A stretch of DNA of 64,000 nucleotides, taken from NCBI GenBank assembly GCA_012656075.1, contig JAAKBF010000003.1, forward strand, positions 248,001 through 312,000, given 5' to 3'. The translations under genes and the position numbers were made by a program. The DNA is from Phytophthora hibernalis (Eukaryota > Oomycota > Peronosporomycetes > Peronosporales > Peronosporaceae). Each line of letters starts with the position of its first letter. Position 1 is the stretch's first letter. The notes beneath the pieces were generated by a model. The model saw nothing but the letters and a program-made list of their open reading frames with translations, was not told the origin of the DNA and ran no database searches. Shown one piece after another: positions 33,591 to 45,444 of this stretch.

Positions 33591-36500
33591 CTTGTACAAT
33601 CGATCGGTTTCGTCGGGTCCTTTGACTAGCAAGGCCGTGGGAATTTCGCCGGTAACTTTCTTCAGCCTGGACACGTGGACTACTGGATAGAACCGGTGGT
33701 CGCTCTTGCCTGGCAATTCCAGCTCGTAACTTAACTTCTCGACCTTCTGCTTGATCCGGAACGGCCCGTGCCATCGATGGACCAGCTTCTTCATCTGGCC
33801 CGATTTGACTCGCTCCATGAACAGCCAGACTTGATCTCCAACCTTGAACATAAACTGCTTTGGCTCAGCGAGGCCTATTCTTTGCCTCAGATGTCCTTTC
33901 GCTCGTCGAGGCGTTCGGTATGATCTTCTGCTTGCTCCCACTCAGCGAGTCGTTGTGTTCCTTTGCTCGCCGAGCCTTTTCTTTCAGCTAATACTCATAG
34001 GCTACTTTGAGCTACTTCCCGTTGTCGGTTAGCTTGTCAGCGCCATTTCGTGGATTTCGCTGAGATGGTTTGTTTCGCGGAGTCCTTCGAGATTCGGCGA
34101 ATGGAGGATGCCATCGATTTGAGTGTTGACTGGGCGTCCCAACCGTGCACTAATTAAAATGGTGTTTCTCGCCGAGTCGAATCCCTCGTATTATTGATTG
34201 CGTAGACAAGTTTCTCAGAGATCTCGTCCCATTCAGCTTATCTTCCACGCAGACACGCACCGTTTGTATCATGGTCTTCACACTGCGTCCCTGCTGTCCG
34301 TTCGTTTGTGGTCGGTAGCTCAGTGTGACTCGAGACCTCGACTGCATCATCTCTGAAAAGGTCTGGAAGACTTTGCGCATAAATCTTGGGTCTCGGTCGT
34401 GCCGAATGAGCGGTGGTGCACCACATCGGCGGAATATGCACTCTTCGAATGATTTAGCTACTTCGAGTGCACCAGTATCGCTCATCGCCTTAGCGATGAC
34501 AAACCCGGTGAAGTGATCTTGAAATAGCAGGAGAGCCGTGTTTCCTCGCTGAGTAGTCGGCATTGGTATAACGAAATCCATGGACACAATCTGGAACGGC
34601 CGATCGGACACGACGTTAACAGCCGAATATCCGCGAAGTTAAGGCTTGCTCTTACTGGTGTTGCAATCTTCACAGGATGGCACATGCTTGAACACGTCAG
34701 CATACAGGCCAATCCAGTAGTAGTCGGCTTTACCCAGTGCTACGTTCTAACGATGTCTTGGTGTCCTCCTTCAATGGAGTTATGACAATTCGCCAAGATT
34801 TCGTCGATGAGTGTAGTCTGCACTACCATCCTTCGTGTCGTGCTCGTCGGGTCTCCTCGCCCTCCGCGACGGCCTATGTAATACGGTAGGCCATTCTCGC
34901 TGAGTACAAAATCATCGGCTACATTGCCGGCGTTGCTGGCTCTTCGCCGAGTGAGTTCACCAAACTCACCTCGCAAATACTTCTTCAGGTCAGACCATCG
35001 ACATTCTTCGTATTGCGCCGTTGATATCAGGTCTCGTCGCTCTGCTTGGTCTACTAGAGGATCGACGTCTTCAGCACCTGGTAGTTGCTGACGTTCTGAG
35101 CAGGCTTTGCCATGCTCGACCACTCGCTGAGCCTCCGGAGGGTGGTATTCCCTCTCGAACTCGTCGACAGGGCTATCATTGTTGAACACACTCGGCGAAT
35201 CGGCTAATACAGACCCGTCCGGTGCTGGTTCGCTCGCTGGGTCTTGTCCTTCGTCTTCGGCGAATCGAACTCGGCGAACTGGTTGAGTTTGACTTCGAGT
35301 AATCGCTGAGACTTTAGGTACTTCTTCTGCTTCTTTCGCCGAGTTCTCCCCGACATACAGCTTTTCTTTTATCCGGATTAACGCTTTTAGCTCAGCTTTG
35401 CGGTCACTGCTCAGAATGACACGCCCAGCTTTCGTTTCTAGAGCTTCTGTGGCTAACGTATCTGCCGCTGAGTTGTAGCATCGGACTACATGAAGGTAGC
35501 GCTCTGAGTCGAGGCGATCGATGAGTTCCTTATGGCGCGCCAACTGAATGTGCAAAGTCTCCTATCTGCATGCGATCACCCCCATGGATTGCGGGATTGC
35601 GAGTCTGGAATCGACGACTATGATAAGGTCGGTGATGCCCCGGTCAAGGGCCGCGATGACACCGTTATTCATTCCGGTGTACTCGCTGATATTGACCGTG
35701 GTTTCCCGAAGGTGAGCTCTCGCAGCGATCACAATGTTCCACATCGGAACCGCCGCCAAATCCACGAGCAACTGCCATAGCCGCCATACTTTTTCCGTCT
35801 TCGCCGACCCGTCGAATGACAGGACGTATCCTTCAAAGCCGTGTGGTACGTGCGCATATAGCAATTCTGGATCCAGGCGCACACTCGCCGAATTCTTAGA
35901 CGGTGGTGCAATGTGTGCTAACGACTCGTCGAGTCCTATGTGTGGAGTGATAGAGGCTTGCAACGGCTGAGCGAATTTGACATCCCGCTCTCGCACCCGT
36001 TTAATTTTTCACGTGGTAAGGTGAGAGCAGAACGGCGAAGCTCACTGGTCGCCTGTACAGCGTTTACGACGAAAACACCCATTTTAACGTGGGGAATCGG
36101 GTGTAGACATGTATTGTCTTGCCAGCCACCAGCGTGAAGCATATCTTCAGGAATTGGAGAAACGCTAGAACCTCTCGCTCATCTGGGTGGTAGTCGACTT
36201 CCCTCTCCTTCAGCACTCGGCCCCAGAATCGGACTGGGGACAGCTTCCCATCATGCATCTGCATCAGGGTACTACTCACGCCCAGTCATTGGCAAATACC
36301 GTGACGTCTTTCGCTGAGTCGAAGTGCCTTCGGATAGGTGCTTCTGTCACCTTCCGCGTCAACAGGGCGACGACCAGTGGCATTGCATATTTCAAACTGA
36401 CTGTGATTGCGTTCATTAGCTTATAGTCGATACAAAGCCTAATATCGACATCATTCTTCTTCATGACAATCACGATAGGCGAAGTCCAATGGCACTTTGA

Positions 36501-37760
36501 AAATGACACGACCCCTGCCTGAAACAGAGCTTTCTAAAGCTCATAGAGGTTGCTCAAGTTCTTCAGCGGCCCTCGCCGAGCTCTTTGCTTGATCGGTTCG
36601 TGCCCTTTGACGTCGATATCGCAGACCACTACGTATTTCGGTGGTGGAAGCGCATTTTCGCTCGAGATCATGAAACGTTCATGGCGTTTCAAGGTGTCGA
36701 TGAGCAGCTGTCGCTGCCGGATATCGTGCGCGGGAGATATAACGTTGTCACCTTCGTAATCTAGCTTTGTCGATAACGCCTCCGTCAAGTCAGGCAAGAA
36801 GGCGAGCTCGCGAGCATAATCGGTCAGGCACTCATCGATCTACGAGTTTTCAATCCCATCGAGCTATTCCGCTGAAGTAGCCGAGTCGCCCGGTTCTACG
36901 AGTCTTCTGGAATGGTGTCAATCCGAGGTACGCTTCCGTTCGCTGAGTTAGACACATCTGTCGAAGCCTCATCGACCACGTCGACTTTGAACGATTCACC
37001 GGCATCGTCCTCCTCTGCTTGGATTACGCTTGGTTCTATAGCCGTCTGTGTTTTGTACTGAGGCCTTTCGACGGCGGGAGGCTGCCGGCTAAGCCATTCC
37101 ATGTATAGCCGTTGATCTTTTCTGAGGAGTCTGTTATCGAGAGCACATTCGGATGCCAGCACGTACCAGTCACAATATTTCGCTGAGTTCACCCGCACGC
37201 AGCCTTCATCTCGAGGCAGTATGCAGTGGGCCATCTACAGAACCACCGGAAAATGGGCTGGACACCACGTCAAACTCGTGGTGATGTTCGTCAGCACGAC
37301 CCGTACAGCTCGTCCAGCAGAGTTGTGCTCGACCGTCGGGATCACCCCTTTCAGTTGTCGAACACACAGCTCATGCGTCTATTCGCTCGGGTGCTTCCGT
37401 CTCAGCTTGAACTGAGCGAATTCTCTTGCCCATGGTGTCTAATATCTCCCGTGGTCCTCCGACCACCTCTCGGTCGTATTCTGTGTCATCTAAGCCTCTC
37501 GACGACATGATTAATGACACCACAACTGCATCGGGCAGTTTTGCCATTGAGTTGTACAAGTCCAGCCTGATACCGGCTGGTAGCATGAAGTCGGTACCCA
37601 ATATCAGGTCGGCTCCGGCATGATGAGGCATGATCCACACCTCGAATTCGTAAACTACTTCCCACCCCAGCGTAACCTTAACGATTGCGCGAGATGTGGT
37701 CGCCAACTTTGACTAGGCGATTCCTTGAACATAGATCTTCATGTCGTCGTTGGTATCCGT
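33582..37760 (-). pseudogene. Gypsy copy B: pol (partial protease to complete integrase end), minus strand
   Basis: From 37760 downward: protease from just after its active site (IYVQGI..., LGTDFMLPAGIRLDL at about 37585); a short RT start (PIKQRARRGPLKNLS) and MKKNDVDIRLCIDYKLMNA; then an internal deletion from YAMPLV straight to RNase H (TEAPIRRHFDSAKDV, about 36350). The second RNase H-like domain (SFDGSAKTEK at 35810), integrase zinc region, and core with VSMDF and RHDRDPRF follow. The third catalytic residue, Glu in the usual QQER, reads Gly (TNGQQGRSV, about 34280). The GPY-like end (VVHVSRLKKV, 33640) is kept and the frame ends at 33582. Same family as copy A. Confidence 0.88.
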
Positions 37761-37780
37761 TCATAGGTCCGTTGGCCGTA

Positions 37781-40700
37781 CTAATCATTTCTCTCAGTCA
37801 CCTCCACCCTTCTCCGTTCTGCGCTGAGTTGCTCCCCTAGCGTCTCCCCGTGCTTTGGCTGATTCCCGTCACTGCCCGAGGTTCCGGCCGCCAACCCACG
37901 CACTGTCGTCGAGCTGGAACGATGCGCCGACTTATCGCGCGTGTGGCCTTCCGTCGCCTCTGTCACCAGCTCTTCGCACATCAGTCCGTCCCCATTGTCT
38001 GCTGCCTCCGTACACTGTGTGTTCGTCGCCTCCTGCATAGCCCCCGCAGTCCTTGGTGATGACTGACTCTGTCTTTCTGGACAGTACCAGAGATGTTGCA
38101 CCCTCAGACTCGCTTCCATGTACCAGTACTTCGTCTCGATCCGTTGGTCCTTGTCTGCTTTCCGTGCTGCTTCCTCTGCCCCCTGCTCCTTTTGCCACTT
38201 TTCGGATCGCCTTGAGTTCTCTCCCCGCCGCCTTGGCTGTCTTGGCCGGGTCGTAAGGTTCACCATCCAGCGCCGGGCTTCCGCTCTTGATCAGTATCTC
38301 ATTTCGTGTCGCGGTGAGTCCGTCCATCTTGGCTGCGAACTGCTCGTACCTTGTCTCGTCGTACACGATGGCCTGGAAGTGTTTTCCTGTTCCTTGCCAT
38401 CTTAGTACCATGATGGTAGGGATCGTTCAACTCCACCAACAGGGCCATCGCGTCCTGCATCGCAATCGTCTAATCTCAATATCGTCTTTCGTAATCGTTT
38501 GCACCGTCTTGTACGCGTACGCTTGGAGCCTTGCCATCCCGTGATCATGAACGTCCAGCACGTAGAGTGTCTTCCTGGCGTGCCGTGTCATTGCTTTTAG
38601 GTGCACCGGCCTCACCCAGAAATGAAGCGGCACCCTTGATTTCTTCGTCCGTTGAGCTACGTAATGGTTCGCCAGCGCGAATATCTGGCCTTCCGCCGTG
38701 CTGCCTTCCCGTAGGTGAATTTCTCCTGCTGCAATTTCCGCCCGTACTTCCGTCATCTGCATGCTGTCTTCAGCATATCGTTCAAAACTTGCGTTTGATC
38801 GCATTTGCTGCCGCCTCTGTCTCCTCTGTGAGCTGTGTCAACCCCTCGGTGGTGTTGGAGAGCTCCGCATAATAGGCCAGCCAGCCGCACTGACCAGTCG
38901 CTGCTACATATGTCATCCTGCCTTGGAAGATCGCTAGCCACACATTTAGCGGTGCTCCTTTATCCGTGGCCGGAGTGGTCATGATCACTCGACAGTCCTC
39001 CCCATCACTCTCCATGTATTCGTCTCCTGTAGCCGTCGATTCTAGGTCGTCCAGCCGCGTTCCTCCACTGATCCCCTGCCCTTCTGCTCCCATAGTATGC
39101 TCTCCTTGATCCGATTCCACCTTGGCCTCTTGCGCATCAGTTGCTTGCTGCTGCTCTTTCATGGCTTGGAGATATTGATGCATAAAAAGCTGCTGCTGTC
39201 GCCCTCGTCTCATCCCACCTTTAGCGGTCGTCATCTTCGGCGACGCGGATTGGACTCTCCTGGATGGCGGCTTGCTCTTGGGTTCTTCTTGACGTTTTCT
39301 TTTGTCCTCCCTTGACGGCCTGTTTCCCAGTCGTCGGGAGCTCTGCACTTTGGCGACAGCGACGCCGTTCGTGGCTCTTGTCGACTCCTGCCCGAGTCAT
39401 CTTTGCATGCAACCTCTTCCATATCTTTGCTGGTCTGCGTCGGGCCACTGGACGTCGCTCTCCACCGTACTTGGGCAGTCCCATTTCGTCGTCTTGTCCG
39501 GATGCCAAGGGCTCCCTCGTGGGTGACCTGCCTCTTGGTGTATGTACGTCACGTTCCGGTTTCTGCCCGTGAGGAATAGCTGCTTCGTAGTTCTGGCGCC
39601 CCCGTTCTTCTTCTGCTTGCTCCATCCCTCCACCATATCCACGTCAGGGTCATCATCTTCCGTCTTCTTTCCTGGACTCCCCTCGACCTCCGCGCTGTAG
39701 TTACTAACGTTACCATCCCGTCGATGGATGTCCTTCATCCCTTCACCATTCTGCTCCCTTCGTTCACCGTTAGTTGTCCTTGCACCATCAGCAGCTCTGC
39801 CTTTATCCTCCCCGTCCACCGACGTTGTCGCTCGGCTCGGCATATACTGCTGCCACTCCTCGGGAAGTAATGGCCCTGCCTTCGATGTCTGGCTTGCTGG
39901 TGCTTGGTATCCTCTGTCGCTGCTGCGCTCTCCTTGTTCACCTGCTGGTCCCTCAGTCGACTTGGTCGCGTTCTTGCCACTTGCGCCTTTCAGCAAAAAT
40001 TCTAACTGCTCGAGCGTAGATTGTACCGTTTGGTGCTGTGCCCTCGTTGTGAGGGCAACTTTCCCTCCACTCTGCACGTGTGAGTGTGCTTCTTGTTTAC
40101 CACCTCTGCCGTGTTCGTCTTGCAGAAGTATGCCGGGTGCTCCGGTGACAAACAGTTTGCACTGCATGGTGGTGGATAGAGAGTTCGGCCTCGTTGAACA
40201 CGATTCTTGCTGCTGTCTTCAATTAATCCGGACACGATGTAGCCTTGATCCTGATGTGCCATTGCTTGTCATCCATGCCACTGTCTCCCACTTATCTGTG
40301 TCTCATAGCTTGTACTTTGAGCCCCAACGCCGTAGCTAGGACCCAGTACACGTCCCGAGATGAAACAGATCCGGTGCGCACCGGTACAGAGAGTGAGTAG
40401 TAATCAAGCTGTATCAGCCCATGGGTCAGCTTGGCCTGCTCCCTTTGTCTTTCGTAATCGATCAAAGTGAGTAGTTTCCCCGCCAGCGGCAATTTCCAAT
40501 TAATCCGCCGGTTTGCCAAAAGTCTGCCCTTGAAAGTCACCTTCAGAACCCCGTGTTCATGTCCAGTGATATTCTTAACAGCGATGCCTTGAATTCCATT
40601 ATCTCCTGTGTTTGCAGAAGGGCCGCCTCTGCTCCTGCATAGATCTGCGCCAGCAGTACATGTTTAGAGATTGTCTCCAAACCGTTGTCCGTGGGCCAGA

Positions 40701-41860
40701 TGGGCGCACATCGGGTACTCAATCTCCAAGAAAATATCCGTGAAGAGTGCGCGTTCCCTGGCTCTCATGGACTGCACCAGGAACCTGGGGATGTAGGGTA
40801 CTTCGATCTCATGGTTCAAGATCATTAGTAACGTCTTGTTCTCGTCATCCGTCCTTTCTCTCAGCTGGGTGAGCTCCGTTGCCGAGTGCATACACACCTC
40901 TCTCAGTCTGATCTGCTCCGCCGTCGGTTGGTCTTCGTTTATCAATCTTACCCCTTGTTCACTGCCTGCTTGTAGGTCCCTTGGTCTTTTGTCGTTGCGT
41001 CGGGTGCCTCCTTCTCCTCAGCCTCCTATTCGAAGTGGAAGAATTGCAGTCGACATTCGATCTCCTCTTGCTGCAGCGCTGCTTCCAAAATCCATTCCTT
41101 CATGGTCTGGTTGAGCTGATGTGCATGCTTGGCATTGCCTCCGGACTAGTAACTCACCAATTCCTTGTACTTCTCTCTCATTTCCGCCGAGACTTCGTCT
41201 CTCCACTCGTTCCGTAAGAGACGGTTCGCGTTCATTCCTCCGGTGGTCTTGGGTTGGAGACCACGATACGCCTGGTATCTCTTCTCCTTTGCCACCTCTT
41301 GCAGCCTCCTGACTGTGTGGAAGACGTACATCGGCGGCGCTTCGATGCTGAGATAGCTGCGCAGATGCGCAAAAACTGCTTTCCCCCCAGCATTCCTCCA
41401 CTCGCCTTCGTGACCGTCTCCTTGCTTTTGCCGTCCTTGGTGCCGCGCTTGGACTTGGAAGGCGTTGTGTTGCGTTCGTTTGGGTGCGACTTCCACGCCG
41501 GAAGTCCTTCTCTCCTCGAACACGTTACCACCTCCCTTTTGTGCCTTGGGTCTGCCTGTCGACCGTTGTCCATCCTTCTTCGTCGTCTCCTCCGTCACGT
41601 ATTGGCTCCGCTGCACTTGCGCGCGCAGACGTCATCCTCGCTGCGCCTGCATCTTCCGCAATGAAGTCGCCTTCTCGCGCTTCCTCTGTGACCGTTGGTG
41701 CTGCGTCCCTTCAGGTTTGTACCGAAGATTGTATGCGGGGGGTTCGCGTCCTTCAAAACGCCCCCGGTGTGTGCTGTTCTTCCCGCTCTGGTCCCGAGTC
41801 CGAAGGGTCGTGATCGCCAGCCGGCAAATGTGGAAGTGTGATAGTTGTTTATGATTCAAA
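37781..41860 (-). mobile_element. LINE 5' part: ORF1-type region with OTU-like domain (broken)
   Basis: Minus-strand frames from 41860 down to about 37781 form one long polar ORF with several frameshifts. In order: basic N terminus; a region containing CVMHSATELTQLRERTDDEN-like helices near 40880 in shifted form; a Cys-His segment (CSANCLSPEHPAYFC, about 40170); a Lys/Glu-rich stretch; and an OTU-like cysteine-protease domain, with VAATGQCGWLAYYAELSNT (about 38900, candidate nucleophile Cys in GQCGW) and LHFWVRPVHLKAM and HFQAIVYDE (candidate catalytic His region, about 38350). OTU domains upstream of the endonuclease are known from Phytophthora LINEs. Endonuclease and RT are missing: the element is cut at about 37781 by Gypsy copy B. 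Confidence 0.75.
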
Positions 41861-42300
41861 ATCCTATTTTACCTGCAGCAGATGATTTATCCAGACCGTT
41901 CCAGCAACATTTTAGATTTTTCTTCGAGCAACACACTACGTGCACCTTTTGAAAAATTCCCTTACAACGGATATTGACCAGTAAAAAGAAAAAATGAAGA
42001 CGCCACCATATCCATTTGGTTATTATTCGGCATTCATAGGTGTAGCAATAATATGCTGCCGATTTATTATCTCATTTTGATTATATTAGAGCGACGATAT
42101 TGGTGGTTGGAGTGTTTAATACGATTTCTTCAACACCTCTTCAACCCAACATCTTACAACAAGCCCTTTATTTTAGTATGGTTTGCCCAAAAATGGTGTA
42201 CATGTAGTCCGCTTCGAAACGAAATTTGCTGAGCTCAAAGTTAAACACAGAACTGTTCCGTGCGAAGTCGCGGCTTTGTTTTATTTTAATGGACTGACAT
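41861..42300. other. No gene recognised; AT-rich
   Basis: AT-rich DNA between the LINE 5' end and the first LRR fragment. No coding signal. Its right end (from about 42240) already resembles the inverted copy near 44490. Confidence 0.5.
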
Positions 42301-42900
42301 TTTTATTAGGTTTCAGGTCACTCATACGCAAATCGTTCCGGCCTGGGTTAACGAGTTCAAGAAACTCGAACCTGCCCCGAATGAAGCACCCCTAAGTATT
42401 TTATGTTGCCTGGGATCATTATTCTCAAGGAACTAACTTGTGAAATAAGTAGGCATATTGAAAGCGATTTTTCCTGTACCGTGGAGGTCCTACCTAACGA
42501 TATGTTCGATTATATGTCTTTACTCACGTTCATCCATTTCGCGGCGTTCGCTCCCATGACCAAACTACCTTCGTTCTGGGGACTCACCAACCTCAAATCG
42601 CTTACATTAGGAGTGCTATTTATGAGCTGTTACTTTAGCACTGTTGTGCTGTTGCCTTCTTGCAGGCCCTGTCCACCTGTTGTTGGCCCTTGTCCTCTGT
42701 AACATTCTCACCATCACCATCTGCCAGTTCGACATGGTACCTTTATCGATTGACAATTGTGCAACTATCTTTAGCGGCAGGAACCTGTTGGGGGCAGCTT
42801 CGATTGGCCGCGTTGTGAATCATTCGGCTTTAGGTAGGTCGCTTTTGCTCCGGCCTGACTTTTATCTATTACATAAGCTCTTGCCTGTACGACAATAGTT
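42300..42900 (+). pseudogene. LRR protein fragment, plus-strand copy
   Basis: The plus strand at 42403-42620 encodes ILKELTCEIS, a run ending LPNDMFDYMSLLTFIHFAAF and then TKLPSFWGLTNLKSLTLG: two leucine-rich repeats of a family of extracellular LRR proteins in Phytophthora. It then runs into unrelated-looking sequence; a hydrophobic stretch HLLLALVLCNILTITICQFD at about 42670 may be another part of the family (signal or TM segment). The same LRR segment is present in inverted orientation at 44115-44430. Broken and not expressed as far as can be seen. Confidence 0.7.
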
Positions 42901-43669
42901 AGTACATGCTGGATGTGATTTTGATGCTGATATGAGTAGATATGTGCCGATGAACGGCATACATGGAGCCTACCTCACTCCCTCGCAATTTTGTGGAACT
43001 CTGGACAGTTCCAGCCGATTTTCAAACTGACAGGTATTCTCAGGATTTTAATTCAGAGTTTCTCCCTCAAGGATTCGAATCTTTGATAAAATCTCTTACC
43101 TTTGTGCACGATCGAAGGTGAAAGTCGAGAGGCATCGAAAAGAAATCATTGATTTTGCCACGCAAGAAACATAATTTCTCCTAGACGTATAGCTGACACC
43201 TGAAGTACCTTGGTGCCAATCATCGCGCTTTTGTGCATCTCTCAAAGGAGCTCTTCTATGGGCCATTTGTTTCAGCTGAATATGTTCAATCCCCACCGCT
43301 TCTGTCGAAGAGAATTGCCCACCATTTTGTTTCTTCTAGCTTGATTTTGGTTTACTGAAAGCAGACAAATGGAACATGACTTGAGGTATCAATAGCTTTG
43401 CTTACGAACGTCACGGTTTAAAAAACGCACAACCTCGATCTAAGTTACTATATCAAGGAAGTAGTAAGTGCAAATTGGTTGTCGACTTTAGACTATCAAT
43501 TTACTTGCATCAACTGTCAGTGGACAATCTACTCATGTTGAGCGAGATGTCTTCATTAGGCAAACTCAAAAGAGCAGCTAGACAAATTGTGTCAATAATT
43601 TCTCATTTTCATGTAAAACTCTTAACAATTTAGTGCTCCGTTAGAGGAAGCGATGTTACTTGCACCCCA
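42901..43669. other. Spacer between the inverted LRR copies; no gene seen
   Basis: About 770 bases separating the two inverted LRR copies. No recognisable coding; a minus-strand frame 43296-43096 has no known motif. It acts as the loop of the large inverted repeat. Confidence 0.45.
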
Positions 43670-44430
43670 ACCACCCTTTTATTTCAGGATCACACGCATC
43701 ACCCACGTCTTGTGCAATCTGCCGTTGTCGCATTCCCATCGGGAGGGGGTTCGCAGTGCAAGCGATCCCATAAATCTTGCGTTATAGCACATGGCCTCCA
43801 CCCACCGATACATTGTCCCGTTGCACGGGGCCATTTTGCTCTGACGTAGGTAGGCCTTCCAACACTCCTACACCTTACGATCGGGATCCAAACACGAAAC
43901 TGCGAGATTTCCCCACACGGGATGCACGCCACATTTGGCATCTTCAAGATCGCCAACACCACGCACCGCGATCGGAAACTCAAATGACTTCGGGTGGGTA
44001 GCGGAAGAAAAGTCAGGTAAACTATACATCGCAGGCATGGACGCGAGAACCAAACGCTCGAGATTATGTAGATGATCGAAATCAGGGACTTCCTTAAGGA
44101 CGAGAAAGCACGCTTAGGTAAGTGATTTGATGTTCGTGAGTCCCCAGAATGAAGGTAGTTTGGTCATGGGAGCAAACGCCGCGAAATAGATGGACGTGAG
44201 TGAAGCGATATCATCGAACATATTGTCAGGTAGGACCACCACGGGACAGGAAAAATTGCTTTCAACAGGCCTACGTATTTCACAAGTTAGTTCCTTGAGA
44301 ATAATGATCACAGGCCACAAAAAATACTTAGGGGTGCTTCATTCGGGGGCAGGTTAACTGGTACTCGAGTTTCTTGAACTCGTTAACCCCGGCAGGAAAA
44401 ATTTGCGAATGAGTGACCTGAAACCAGTAA
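43670..44430 (-). pseudogene. LRR protein, C-terminal part, minus-strand copy
   Basis: Read from 44430 down: ILKELTCEI, LPDNMFDDIASLTS, TKLPSFWGLTNIKSLT and a stop, then VPDFDHLHNLERLVLASMPA and SLPDFSSA as further repeats, then the Cys-rich cap CGVHPVWGNLAVSC and, after more frame breaks, the tail IACTANPLPMGMRQRQIAQ ... GDACDPEIKGWLGC near 43680. This cap and tail are characteristic of a secreted Phytophthora LRR family of unknown function. Stops and frameshifts make it a pseudogene. Confidence 0.78.
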
Positions 44431-44617
44431 AAATGTCAGTCTCGGAGTATTACTGTAAAATAAAACAATACAGGAAGCAACGACACAAATTTTACACAAC
44501 ACAGTTGACCCTCTATTACTTAATTCGAAAAGGGGACTTACTAATTAGGACAGGTTGTACAGCTTCAAACTTTGAGAACAATTCGACTAAAAATCTGAAA
44601 TGGCTCTTATATAACAG

Positions 44618-45120
44618 GTCTACCCTTTTCTAAGAAATTTGAAAACCAGCGTTCTACATCTTTCAAAGGTAAATGTATAAAAGTAAGAGGTTTTATCAAC
44701 CTTTTGGGAGAAACTCGATTAAAATCCAGAGAAAAAGAGTTGTTGCTGATGCGCGACCACTTTTCGAATTCTCTTTTGGAGCTTCGAGAACTTTTCAAGC
44801 TTTGGAGAACTACAGATTTGTCAGAAATCACAAGTGAAGGAAGCGTGGAAATGGCTGACGACATGCCGATGCAGAACTCAGAGAACACTCCCAGTAGTCC
44901 AGCGCAGGTATTAAAATACGCCAGTCCCTGTGACTCCATGTAGTGACGATAGTATAACAGTCTGCGTTGTGTTATGTGGTGGCAGGAAGCGCTGGACCAG
45001 AAAGAGAAAGTGAAAGTGCTTGCCAAGTTCGTGAACGACGAGGTCTTCCGACGCTTGCAGACGGAACCTTTCACTTCAAAGTACAACGTTAAAGAGCGGA
45101 AGGAGGTTTTGTCTGACGAG
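44618..45120 (+). pseudogene. Two-exon gene fragment, helical protein, unidentified
   Basis: After an AACAG acceptor at about 44617 the plus strand reads LPFSKKFENQRSTSF..., IKVRGFINLLGETRLKSREK and a charged helix up to SPAQ; a GT-AG intron (about 44908-44987) joins it to EALDQKEKVKVLAKFVNDEV and then KYNVKERKEVLSDE before a GTGAGT donor at 45121. The frame and both splice sites agree, so this is a true gene piece, but the exon before and the one after are absent; the next sequence leads to the Crinkler gene. Product unknown; helical, probably coiled-coil. Confidence 0.55.
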
Positions 45121-45444
45121 GTGAGTAGTAATATTCAGCAGGTTACGCAGTGATTTTCTTTTTCTTAGCTTTATTTTACAAGGAGAATAGGTTTAACCGT
45201 TTCTTATGCGATGCTAGGGGTTTCATCGACGCAACCTCTCGACCAGCACCCAACGCTTTAGGAGTGTTCGTAGACAGCTTAACCGTTTCTAACCCCAAAT
45301 GTTGGTTCAGAAGCGTCCGTACAACCTCTCACCATTGGGTGAGGTAGGGCTACATCTATGTGACAGCGCTTCATCACGCCTTCCTTTCCCGCTTAAGTAC
45401 GATACCAAATTTCTTTTCTCTTATTCGAGAATCTGCCGCTTCGA

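Noticed and set aside
33590..33690. Continuation of copy B gag on the plus strand
   Set aside because: From about 33590 the frame is the antisense of the integrase end, so gag stops at the join.
39728..41664. Plus-strand frames up to 203 codons, Cys/Ser/Leu-rich
   Set aside because: Antisense of the LINE ORF1 region; composition is the complement of a Lys/Glu/Gln-rich protein.
17337..41860. The LINE RT piece (17.3-21.4 kb) and the LINE ORF1 piece (37.8-41.9 kb) as halves of one element
   Set aside because: Both are on the minus strand but the endonuclease is missing from both and no breakpoint matches, unlike the case of Gypsy copy E.
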